Source: Bacteroidales bacterium UBA4347 (GTDB taxonomy: Bacteria; Bacteroidota; Bacteroidia; Bacteroidales; P3). From it: a stretch of 11,062 nucleotides of DNA. A model generated the notes under the pieces. That model had not been told where the DNA came from and searched no databases. It worked only from the letters and a program-made list of their open reading frames with translations. Location: assembly GCA_002394185.1 (NCBI GenBank), contig DGTB01000039.1, positions 3,563 through 14,624 of the forward strand. The letters run 5' to 3'. The position numbers and the translations under genes are program-made. Positions 1 through 7,080 of this stretch are shown one piece after another. Each line of letters starts with the position of its first letter. Positions within the stretch are counted from its first letter, which is position 1.

Positions 1-2027
1 CCGTGGGTATGGCCACCAATATGCCGACGCACAATCTGCGCGAGGTGTTGGACGGCTGCATAGCCTTTATAGACAACCGCGACATCACCATCGAGGAATT
101 GATGGAATATGTGAAGGCTCCGGACTTTCCGTTGGGAGGTATCATCTATGGATACAATGGTGTACGCGAAGCCTACATGACGGGTCGCGGCAGCATCATC
201 ATCCGCGCCATCACCGAGATTGAAGAGGACGCCAAGGGACACAATCTCATTGTGGCTTCAACGGTGCCCTACGGTGTGAACAAGAGCGAGATGATCAAGA
301 AGACGGCCAACCTGGTGAAGGAAGGCAAGATTGAGGGCATTCTGGACATTCGCGACGAGAGCGACAAGGACGGCATCCGTGTGGTCTATGTGTTGCGCCA
401 CGACGTGGTGCCCAATGTCATACTGAACAAGCTGTTCCAGCTGACCGAGCTGCAGAGCAGCTTTGCGGTGAACAACATCGCCTTGGTGCATGGCCGCCCG
501 CAGTTGCTGAACCTGAAGCAGCTGATACAATACTTCGTGGAGCACCGCGAGGATGTGGTTACCCGCCGCACCCAGTTCGAGATGGACGAGGCTATGAAGC
601 GTGCCCACATCCTGGAGGGTCTGCTCCGTGCCATCGACATCATTGACGAGATTGTGGCCCTTATACGTGCCAGCAAGAATCCCGACGAGGCACGTCAGGG
701 ACTGGTGGACAAATACCAGTTCAGCGACATTCAGGCCCGCGCCATTGTGGATATGCGCCTGGCTCAGCTTACGGGTCTGCAGCATCAAAAACTGCAGGAT
801 GAATACGACGAGAAGTTGCGTTTCATAGAGCGTTGCAAGGAAATACTCGGCGACCACAATGTGCTGATGCAGGTTATCAAACAGGAGTGCGAGGAACTTC
901 GCGACAAGTACGGTGACGATCGACGTACGATTATTAAATATGATGCAGCCAACTTCCGTGTGGAGGACACCATACCCGACGAGCAGGTGGTTATCACCAT
1001 CAGCCACAAGGGTTACATCAAGCGTACCCCCCTCACCGAATACCGCACACAGACCCGTGGCGGAGTGGGCTCGAAAGGCAGCTCGGTGCGCAGCGAGGAC
1101 TTTGTGGAGCACATCTTCACTTGCACGAACCACAACTACCTGCTGTTCTTCACCGAGAAAGGCCGCTGCTACTGGATGCGAGCCTTCGAGGTGCCCGAGG
1201 GAGAGAAGAATACCAAGGGGCGTCCGATACTGAACTGCATCAATATCGAGCCTGACGACAAGGTGAAGGCCTATGTCAACGTGGAGACCCTCAGCGATAC
1301 CGAGTATGTGGGCAACCACTACATCGTGATGTGCACGAAGAACGGTATCGTCAAGAAGACGCCGCTGGAGGCCTACTCGCGTCCGCGTACCAATGGCATC
1401 ATAGCCATCGGCATCCGCGAGGGCGACGAGTTGCTCACCGCCTGCCTGACCGATGGCGAAAGCTACATGCTTATTGCCTCGAAGAAGGGCAAGGTGATGA
1501 TATGCCCGGAGAAGGAGTTCCGCTCGATGGGCCGCGGTGCCTCGGGAGTGAAGGGTATGGACCTTGACGGCGACGACGATGCCGCCATTGAGATGCTCTG
1601 CCTGCCCAGCGAGGATGAGAACCTGCTGGTGGTTACGGAGCACGGCTATGGCAAACGCTCAGCCCTCAAGGACTACCGAGCCACCGTTCATCGTGGCGGC
1701 AAGGGAGTGAAGGCCATGCAGATTACCGAGAAGACCGGCCCGCTGGTGGCTGTGACCAACGTCACCGACGACCACGACCTGATGATCATCAACCGCAGTG
1801 GCATCACCATCCGCATGAAGGTTGCCGACCTGCGTGTGCTGGGCCGTGCCACCCAGGGAGTGAAACTTATCGACTTGCGCGGCAAGGATTACATAGCCTC
1901 CATCACCAAGGTTCCCACCGACAACGAGGAGGAAGAAGCTCATGCAGATGGAGAGATGGAAGAAAATGTTTCCATGGAAAGCAATAATTCTGAAACGAGC
2001 GATACTAATAATCAAAAAGAGGAATAA
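1..2027 (+). CDS. gyrA: DNA gyrase subunit A, C-terminal two thirds (5' end outside window)
   Basis: GyrA is the breakage-reunion subunit of DNA gyrase, which with GyrB introduces negative supercoils using ATP. The frame is open from the left edge. The first readable residues, VGMATN followed by PTHNL, match an internal stretch of GyrA just after the catalytic tyrosine region, so the true start, active-site Tyr and quinolone-resistance region are not visible. The rest of the breakage-reunion domain runs to about local residue 320, including the long coiled-coil arm. A six-bladed beta-pinwheel follows, with a GyrA-box-like QTRGGVG at 1050-1070 and repeated G-rich turns (GRGASGVKG, HRGGKGVK, GRATQGVK). 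Six blades and the GyrA box favour GyrA over ParC. The last 35 or so residues form an acidic Glu/Asn/Ser tail with a lower-GC coding sequence. The stop is 23 bp before the TPR gene. Confidence 0.96.
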   Translation, partial: VGMATNMPTHNLREVLDGCIAFIDNRDITIEELMEYVKAPDFPLGGIIYGYNGVREAYMTGRGSIIIRAITEIEEDAKGHNLIVASTVPYGVNKSEMIKKTANLVKEGKIEGILDIRDESDKDGIRVVYVLRHDVVPNVILNKLFQLTELQSSFAVNNIALVHGRPQLLNLKQLIQYFVEHREDVVTRRTQFEMDEAMKRAHILEGLLRAIDIIDEIVALIRASKNPDEARQGLVDKYQFSDIQARAIVDMRLAQLTGLQHQKLQDEYDEKLRFIERCKEILGDHNVLMQVIKQECEELRDKYGDDRRTIIKYDAANFRVEDTIPDEQVVITISHKGYIKRTPLTEYRTQTRGGVGSKGSSVRSEDFVEHIFTCTNHNYLLFFTEKGRCYWMRAFEVPEGEKNTKGRPILNCINIEPDDKVKAYVNVETLSDTEYVGNHYIVMCTKNGIVKKTPLEAYSRPRTNGIIAIGIREGDELLTACLTDGESYMLIASKKGKVMICPEKEFRSMGRGASGVKGMDLDGDDDAAIEMLCLPSEDENLLVVTEHGYGKRSALKDYRATVHRGGKGVKAMQITEKTGPLVAVTNVTDDHDLMIINRSGITIRMKVADLRVLGRATQGVKLIDLRGKDYIASITKVPTDNEEEEAHADGEMEENVSMESNNSETSDTNNQKEE

Positions 2028-2050
2028 AAAACACCTAAAACAATAACAAT
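2028..2050 (+). promoter_or_regulatory. A-rich leader between gyrA and the TPR gene
   Basis: These 23 bases are almost entirely A, C and T with runs of A, and contain no Shine-Dalgarno sequence. Bacteroidota genes typically start translation from such A-rich, SD-free leaders, so this is the likely initiation region for the TPR gene. I see no hairpin here, so transcription from gyrA could continue into the TPR gene. Confidence 0.45.
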
Positions 2051-3298
2051 ATGAAAATGAAAAAGATTGTCATGACTGCAGCCCTGGTGGCCTTTACCAT
2101 GGGCGCCACTGCGCAGAAGCTGAATGTCTCGAGTGCCCATGAGGCCATGAAACGCGGCTACTTGAACAAGGCAAAAACCTATATTGATGCTGCCTGCCTC
2201 CATGAGTCTACCAAAGACGACGCCAATACTTGGCGCTACAAAGCCCTTATTTATTCTCAGATTGGTGGTGATGCGCAGAGCAAGAAGCCTAAATTCAAAA
2301 ACTTGGCTCCGGATTGGGCCGAGCAGGCTTACACCGCTGCCGTCGAGTGCAAGCGTCTCGATCAACAACAGGAGTATGCCAACGACATGAACAGTGTTTT
2401 CAACTATGTTGGCAACGAGTACTACACCAAGGCCACGAAGGCTTATGATGCCAAGGACTACGCTGGCGCAATTGAATTTAGCGAGAAGTCCATCACCTGC
2501 TTTAACAACTCGGGTAAGACCAACTTCGCCCAGGACGCCATGTACATTGCCGGTTTGAGCTCTGTGGCCACCCACGATACCGTAAACATCAAGAAGTACT
2601 TCAACGCGATGATCCGCAAGAGAACCAACATCAACTATGTCTATGTGACCCTCTTCGGTATCAGCGTCGCAGAGAAGGACAATGCTTCTGCCATGACGGT
2701 TGCCACCAACTATGTGAAGAACTGCAAGGACGACTACAAGGCCTACCTGCTCCGTGCCACAGGATACCTGCTTAAGAGCAATGTCGAAAAAAGCAAGGAG
2801 GACATCAATACCGCCCTTGAGATGACCAAAGACTCCGTCAACCTTTATCCTGATGTGTTGGTGCAGACCGGAGACTTGCTGAGTGGCGAAGGTGTGTCCG
2901 ACTATGAGGGCGCCGAGTCCAAATACAACCAGTCGCTGATGCTGAAACCCAATCAGTTCGGTGCCAACTTTGGCTTGGGCAAGATGCTCTACAACCGTGC
3001 CGCCGACAAGACCAATGCCGCCAACGCCATCGACCCCTTCGCTGCTGACTACGACGACGAGAAGGCTGCTCTCTATGAGAAACTCAACGTTGAAGCCAAA
3101 ACCCTGTATGGCCAGTCCATCGTGTACCTTGAGAAGGCTGTGGCCTACATCGACGGCCTGCCCGAAGGCGAATTCAAGAACGCCCAGCGTCCCAACCTGA
3201 TCAATGTGCTCGTTGCTCTCGGCACCGCCTATGCCCACGTGGATCGTCTCGCCGATTCGCAGGCCGCTAAGAACCGTGTCGACCAGCTGATGAAGTAA
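2051..3298 (+). CDS. Secreted tetratricopeptide-repeat protein
   Basis: This 415-residue protein probably acts in the periplasm or at the envelope as a protein-binding scaffold; its partner is unknown. The N-terminus has a basic start (MKMKK), a hydrophobic core and a likely signal-peptidase I site after ATAQ near residue 22. There is no lipobox Cys. The mature part is almost all helical, with TPR-like helix pairs at about residues 112-150, 230-262, 285-315 (an LKPNQFGANFGLG segment typical of a TPR turn) and 380-412. The start could be ATG 2051 or the in-frame ATG two codons later; both keep the signal peptide. It lies 23 bp behind gyrA, an arrangement I recall from other Bacteroidales, and is probably cotranscribed with it. 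No enzymatic motif is visible, so nothing beyond 'TPR protein' is supported. Confidence 0.85.
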   Translation: MKMKKIVMTAALVAFTMGATAQKLNVSSAHEAMKRGYLNKAKTYIDAACLHESTKDDANTWRYKALIYSQIGGDAQSKKPKFKNLAPDWAEQAYTAAVECKRLDQQQEYANDMNSVFNYVGNEYYTKATKAYDAKDYAGAIEFSEKSITCFNNSGKTNFAQDAMYIAGLSSVATHDTVNIKKYFNAMIRKRTNINYVYVTLFGISVAEKDNASAMTVATNYVKNCKDDYKAYLLRATGYLLKSNVEKSKEDINTALEMTKDSVNLYPDVLVQTGDLLSGEGVSDYEGAESKYNQSLMLKPNQFGANFGLGKMLYNRAADKTNAANAIDPFAADYDDEKAALYEKLNVEAKTLYGQSIVYLEKAVAYIDGLPEGEFKNAQRPNLINVLVALGTAYAHVDRLADSQAAKNRVDQLMK

Positions 3299-3323
3299 AA
3301 GAAAATAGTGCCCGGTGCACAAT

Positions 3324-3371
3324 AAAAAAACCGTTTCATTGTTATTATGACAATGAAACGGTTTGTTTTTT
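3324..3371 (+). terminator. Intrinsic-terminator-like hairpin overlapping the start of the receptor gene
   Basis: A perfect 15-bp inverted repeat has its left arm at 3328-3342 and right arm at 3350-3364, with a 7-base loop at 3343-3349. A run of seven A (3324-3330) overlaps the left arm and a run of six T (3366-3371) follows the right. This is the form of a Rho-independent terminator for the gyrA/TPR transcript. Unusually, it overlaps the next gene: the ATG at 3347-3349 is in the loop, the alternative ATG at 3353-3355 is in the right arm, and the T run encodes part of the signal peptide. It could also act as an attenuator or hide the start codon in readthrough RNA. Confidence 0.75.
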
Positions 3372-5815
3372 ATATTGCGCTGATGCTTGTTCCGCTCGTG
3401 GCGGTAGGGCAGGGGGTGCTTGAAGGCGTAGTGACGGATGCCCAAAATGGCCAGCCTCTGGAGTATGTCAATGTGGGTATCCCCTGTCTCTCCACAGGCA
3501 CCACCACGAATGCGAAAGGATTTTACCGCCTCCAGTTGAAGGGCGACGACAGCATAACGATACAGTTTTCCCATACGGGCTATGAAACGGTGCGCCATCG
3601 AGTGCGTCGCAATGTGCGCACCGAGCTGGACGTGGCCTTGAAGCCCTTGGCTACCAACCTCCAGGAAGTCGTTATCAATGAGGACGTCACCCGCCAGACC
3701 ACTTTTACGGGGGTCGACGTGCAACATCTGGACAATATTGTTGGCCCCACCGGTGGCGTGGAGGGTGTTATCAAGCTGTTGCCCGACGTGCAGTCGAACA
3801 ACGAACTCTCCAGCCAGTATTCCGTCCGCGGCGGTTCCTTCGACGAGAACCTGGTCTACATCAACGGCGTCGAGGTCTTCCGCCCGATGCTGATCCGCAG
3901 CGGACAGCAGGAGGGCATGAGCATCATCAATCCCGACATGGTGAGTAGCGTACGCTTTTCGCCGGGCGGTTTCAACGCCACCTACGGCGACAAACTCTCC
4001 TCGGTGCTTGCCATCGGCTACCATTCAGGTGCCGTCAACGGCAGTTTCGAAGGCAAGGCCAGCGTCAGCCTGCTTGGAGCCTCGGCCACCGTGGCCGGCA
4101 CCATCGGCAGCAAACTGGACTACAACATCGGCCTGCGCCACCACAACAACCAGTATGTGCTGGGCAGCCTCGATACCCGCGGCAGCTATACCACCAGTTA
4201 CACAGACCTGCAGGCTTGGATGAACTATCGGGCCAACAGCCGCCTCGACATCGGCCTTCTGGCCCTGGCCACACGCAACGTCTACGGCCTCGTGCCCGAA
4301 AGCCGCACCACGGCCTTCGGCAGCGCCCTGCAGCCCGGCATGGAGATAGACATCTATTTCGACGGCCAAGAGCAGGACCGCTACAACACCCTCCTCGGCG
4401 CCCTCCAGGCCCGCTGGCGTCCCAACGACGACTGGGTCGTTTGCCCCATCATTTCCATCCAGCACATCAACGAGAGCGAACGCTACGACGTGCAGAGCCA
4501 GTACTGGCTTTATCAGATTGAGACCGGCGAAACCACCGACGACACCACGCGTTTCAACCGCGGCGTTGGCACCTTCCTCGAGCATGCACGCAACCGTCTC
4601 ATAACCGACATCGCCACCTTCGACCTCTCGGCCATCCGCCACGCCCGCTTGGGCAACTGGAATATGGGTGTGACGTTCCAGATGGAACATTTCGACGACC
4701 ACCTGCGCGAATGGAAGTGGGTGGACTCCTCGGGCTATACGCTGCCTTCTACTATCTTGCCTTTTGGAGACAGCACCAACTATCCCGTAAGCCCCATCCT
4801 TCAGCTCTACGCCAACAGCGCCAATGCCGTGCAGACCCTCCGCGGGACGGCTCATGTGCAACGAGAACTGAACTTCCACACCCGCCGCGGCAGCGACATC
4901 AATGTCCTCCTTGGCCTTCGCGGCCATGCCTATGGCAGTTCCTTTGAAACGAAAGATTCCTCCGTCAGCTTCGGCCCCCGCTGGATGTTTAGTCCCCGTG
5001 CCAGCGTCAGCTACAAGCCCAAAATGGAGCAGGACATGCTCTTCCGCTTGGCTGCCGGCATCTATCGCCAGTCGCCGCTCTATCGTGAATACCGCCGCGA
5101 CGACGGAACACTCTGCCCCTCCACCCACCCCCAGACCTCCTACCAGCTCACCGGCACCGTTGACTGGCGTTTCCGCCTCTGGGACAAGCCGTTCACCCTC
5201 ACCGCCGACCTCTACGGCAAGTACCTCACAGGCCTCATTCCCTACACCGTCGACAACCTCCGTCTGCGCTATATGCCCGACAAGACCGCCGTCGGCTACG
5301 TCGTCGGTCTCAGTCTCCGTCTCAACGCCGTGCTCGTCGATGGTCTCGAGTCGTGGGCCAGTCTCTCCCTGATGCAAACCCAGGAGGACATCGAAGGCGA
5401 CGGCCTCGGATGGCTGGCGCGCCCTACCGACCAACGCTTCTCCATCAAACTCTTTCTGCAGGACAACGTCCCCGACATGCCTTGGTGGTACATGAGCCTC
5501 AACCTCGTCTATGCTACCGGCACCCCCATCGCCATACCCTTCGGCAACAACGACGGCAACCAGCTCCGCCTGCCGTCATACTATCGCATCGACTGGGGTA
5601 ATACCGTTCATCTGGTCTATTTTGACAAAATCGCCAAGACGAAACTCTTCCGCTACGTCAGGGACATACAGGTGGGGCTTGATGTCTTCAATCTCTTCAA
5701 TTTCCACAATGTGGTATCTTATCTTTGGGTGTCCGATATCGACAATCTTCCTCGTCGAGTCCCCAACTACCTCACTGCTCGTCAACTCAATTTCAAAATA
5801 ACCGTACTGTTCTGA
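3347..5815 (+). CDS. TonB-dependent outer-membrane receptor with carboxypeptidase-D-like N-terminal domain
   Basis: An 822-residue outer-membrane transporter that would import an unknown ligand using TonB-ExbBD energy. A signal peptide (start MTMKRF, hydrophobic core, probable cleavage after VGQ near residue 22) precedes a CarboxypepD_reg-like beta-sandwich at about 24-105 (GVVTDAQNGQPL, then GFYRLQL). A TonB-box-like EVVI is near residue 108. The plug domain spans about 115-225 with a typical RGGSFDEN at 161-168 and VYINGVEV. The rest is beta-barrel, ending in alternating residues and a C-terminal Phe (FKITVLF), as outer-membrane assembly requires. No SusD-like gene is adjacent, so I do not call it SusC. 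The start may be ATG 3347 or ATG 3353; the latter begins MKRF. Both lie in a terminator-like hairpin. The stop overlaps the M16 start by one base. The last 235 bp are clearly less GC-rich than the rest. Confidence 0.9.
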   Translation: MTMKRFVFYIALMLVPLVAVGQGVLEGVVTDAQNGQPLEYVNVGIPCLSTGTTTNAKGFYRLQLKGDDSITIQFSHTGYETVRHRVRRNVRTELDVALKPLATNLQEVVINEDVTRQTTFTGVDVQHLDNIVGPTGGVEGVIKLLPDVQSNNELSSQYSVRGGSFDENLVYINGVEVFRPMLIRSGQQEGMSIINPDMVSSVRFSPGGFNATYGDKLSSVLAIGYHSGAVNGSFEGKASVSLLGASATVAGTIGSKLDYNIGLRHHNNQYVLGSLDTRGSYTTSYTDLQAWMNYRANSRLDIGLLALATRNVYGLVPESRTTAFGSALQPGMEIDIYFDGQEQDRYNTLLGALQARWRPNDDWVVCPIISIQHINESERYDVQSQYWLYQIETGETTDDTTRFNRGVGTFLEHARNRLITDIATFDLSAIRHARLGNWNMGVTFQMEHFDDHLREWKWVDSSGYTLPSTILPFGDSTNYPVSPILQLYANSANAVQTLRGTAHVQRELNFHTRRGSDINVLLGLRGHAYGSSFETKDSSVSFGPRWMFSPRASVSYKPKMEQDMLFRLAAGIYRQSPLYREYRRDDGTLCPSTHPQTSYQLTGTVDWRFRLWDKPFTLTADLYGKYLTGLIPYTVDNLRLRYMPDKTAVGYVVGLSLRLNAVLVDGLESWASLSLMQTQEDIEGDGLGWLARPTDQRFSIKLFLQDNVPDMPWWYMSLNLVYATGTPIAIPFGNNDGNQLRLPSYYRIDWGNTVHLVYFDKIAKTKLFRYVRDIQVGLDVFNLFNFHNVVSYLWVSDIDNLPRRVPNYLTARQLNFKITVLF

Positions 5816-7068
5816 TGATTACAATACCCTCATCCGATACCTTGCTGCCCCATAGTTATCGTATGGCTAATGGTCGCATGCTCTACTATTTTCCGTCTGA
5901 CAGCACCGACCTTGTCAAGATTGACCTTCTCTCCGAATCGGGTTCGGCCTACCAGTCCAAACCACTCGTTGCCGCAGCGACCAATCGTCTTTACACTGTT
6001 GCTTCCAACAACATGTCGGCATCTCAAATTGCAGAGTTTTTGGACTATCGGGGTATCATTGTGGATAACAATAACAACGTGACTAATTGTACAACTTCTT
6101 TCTACACACTCTCACGTCACCTTGCCGACCTCCTGCCGGTTGTTGATGACCTTGTGCACCATCCTCAATTCCCTGAGGAGGACCTGGATGTCTATCGTCA
6201 AGAACGCCGTCAGAAGATTGCAGCCTCTCAGCTAAAGTCTTCCGATATGGCACGACGTCTCTTCTATGAGGCTCTCTTTGGTCAGCAACACCCTTTAGGA
6301 CAATATTCTGTACCCGAAGACGCAGAACGTCTCGATATCGATGTCATTCGGCAGCACTATACTCTACGCCACTGTCCAGGCGACCTCACTTTCGTCCTTG
6401 CGGGTCGTGTCGATGATGCCCTGCTGGCAGACCTTGATGCCCGATTCGGTCACCATGCTCCGAGTATAGACCTCTCCCATGTTTCATTCGATGCAACGCC
6501 TATACTTTCTCCCACGCGCTCTGACTGTGCTATCCTTGGTGCGACACAGGCCACGCTGCGCATCGGCCGGGTCCTTCCCATCGCTTGGAATGAGCCCGAC
6601 TACGCCACCCTCATGATCCTTGTAACACTTTTGGGAGGATACTTCGGCTCCCGACTAATGAGCAATCTTCGCGAAGACAAGGGTTATACCTATGGCATTT
6701 ATGCCCGCACCCAAATTTATAGGGGTGTTATTGTCTTCTATATTACAGCCGATGTTGCAGCCGAAGCACTCCGGCCGGCAGAACAAGAAATAATGCTCGA
6801 ACTACAGCGGCTTGTTGACCAACCTGTTACTCAAGAGGAGCTTGACCTCGTACGCACGGTCCTCGCTGGTGATTTTCTCAGGTCTGTCGACGGCATATTC
6901 GAACGCTCGGCCCGTTTTGTCGACATGTTCGCTACCGAGGTCGACGAGCGCCTCACCGACAATCTCCGTCAAGCGCTTGCCAGTGTTACCCCAAATGATC
7001 TCCAACGACTTGCTTCCTATTATCTTGCCCCTCGGCTTATGACAGTTTGCCGCGCTGGTGCTTTATAA
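5815..7068 (+). CDS. M16-family (insulinase-like) protein, probably non-catalytic subunit
   Basis: This 417-residue single-lobe member of the M16B peptidase fold has no signal peptide, so it is probably cytoplasmic. M16B enzymes often work as pairs: one subunit carries zinc-binding HxxEH and the other an R/Y motif that positions substrate. Here the N-terminal region has the fold's usual GSAYQ (43-47) and FLDYRGI (75-81), but the stretch between them, where HxxEH belongs, has no such motif. The downstream Glu ligand also appears missing near QERRQKIAA. The substrate motif is intact: LREDKGYTYG, with R286 and Y293. HPLGQY and the C-terminal M16 region are also recognisable. The ATG at 5815 overlaps the receptor's TGA by one base, which suggests translational coupling. 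An upstream in-frame extension to 5725 lies inside the receptor gene and is not convincing. A catalytic partner must be encoded elsewhere if this works as a heterodimer. Confidence 0.85.
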   Translation: MITIPSSDTLLPHSYRMANGRMLYYFPSDSTDLVKIDLLSESGSAYQSKPLVAAATNRLYTVASNNMSASQIAEFLDYRGIIVDNNNNVTNCTTSFYTLSRHLADLLPVVDDLVHHPQFPEEDLDVYRQERRQKIAASQLKSSDMARRLFYEALFGQQHPLGQYSVPEDAERLDIDVIRQHYTLRHCPGDLTFVLAGRVDDALLADLDARFGHHAPSIDLSHVSFDATPILSPTRSDCAILGATQATLRIGRVLPIAWNEPDYATLMILVTLLGGYFGSRLMSNLREDKGYTYGIYARTQIYRGVIVFYITADVAAEALRPAEQEIMLELQRLVDQPVTQEELDLVRTVLAGDFLRSVDGIFERSARFVDMFATEVDERLTDNLRQALASVTPNDLQRLASYYLAPRLMTVCRAGAL

Positions 7069-7075
7069 CACCGGC
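7054..7075 (+). terminator. Possible terminator hairpin at the convergent junction
   Basis: A 7-bp stem (7054-7060 with 7069-7075, one G-U pair) with an 8-base loop containing the M16 stop codon is followed by a T-rich but interrupted stretch (7079-7092). It could end the receptor/M16 transcript. On the other strand the hairpin lies just past the Uup stop but has no T run behind it, so it is at best a weak shared terminator. Confidence 0.4.
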
Positions 7076-7080
7076 AATCA

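Noticed and set aside
258..1643. Minus-strand open frame of 461 codons inside gyrA
   Set aside because: Antisense to conserved GyrA sequence, His/Leu/Val-rich without any recognisable domain.
1985..1992. TAATTCTG resembling the Bacteroidota -7 promoter box (TAnnTTTG) before the TPR gene
   Set aside because: It lies inside gyrA with one mismatch, and I find no TTTG-type -33 element at the right distance.
3308..3320. Small hairpin GTGC/GCAC after the TPR stop
   Set aside because: Only four base pairs with no T run; expected by chance beside the much stronger hairpin at 3324-3371.
2012..4024. Minus-strand open frame of 670 codons under gyrA end, TPR and receptor genes
   Set aside because: It spans three well-supported plus-strand genes and two intergenic gaps; the translation has no domain, and long antisense frames are expected from the biased codons here.
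4025..5434. Minus-strand open frame of 469 codons inside the receptor gene
   Set aside because: Fully antisense to a gene with clear domains; Ala/Gly/Val/Glu-rich composition typical of an antisense shadow in GC-rich coding DNA.
3347..5815. SusC-type receptor of a polysaccharide utilisation locus
   Set aside because: No SusD-like lipoprotein or glycoside hydrolase gene nearby, and at 822 residues it is shorter than typical SusC proteins.
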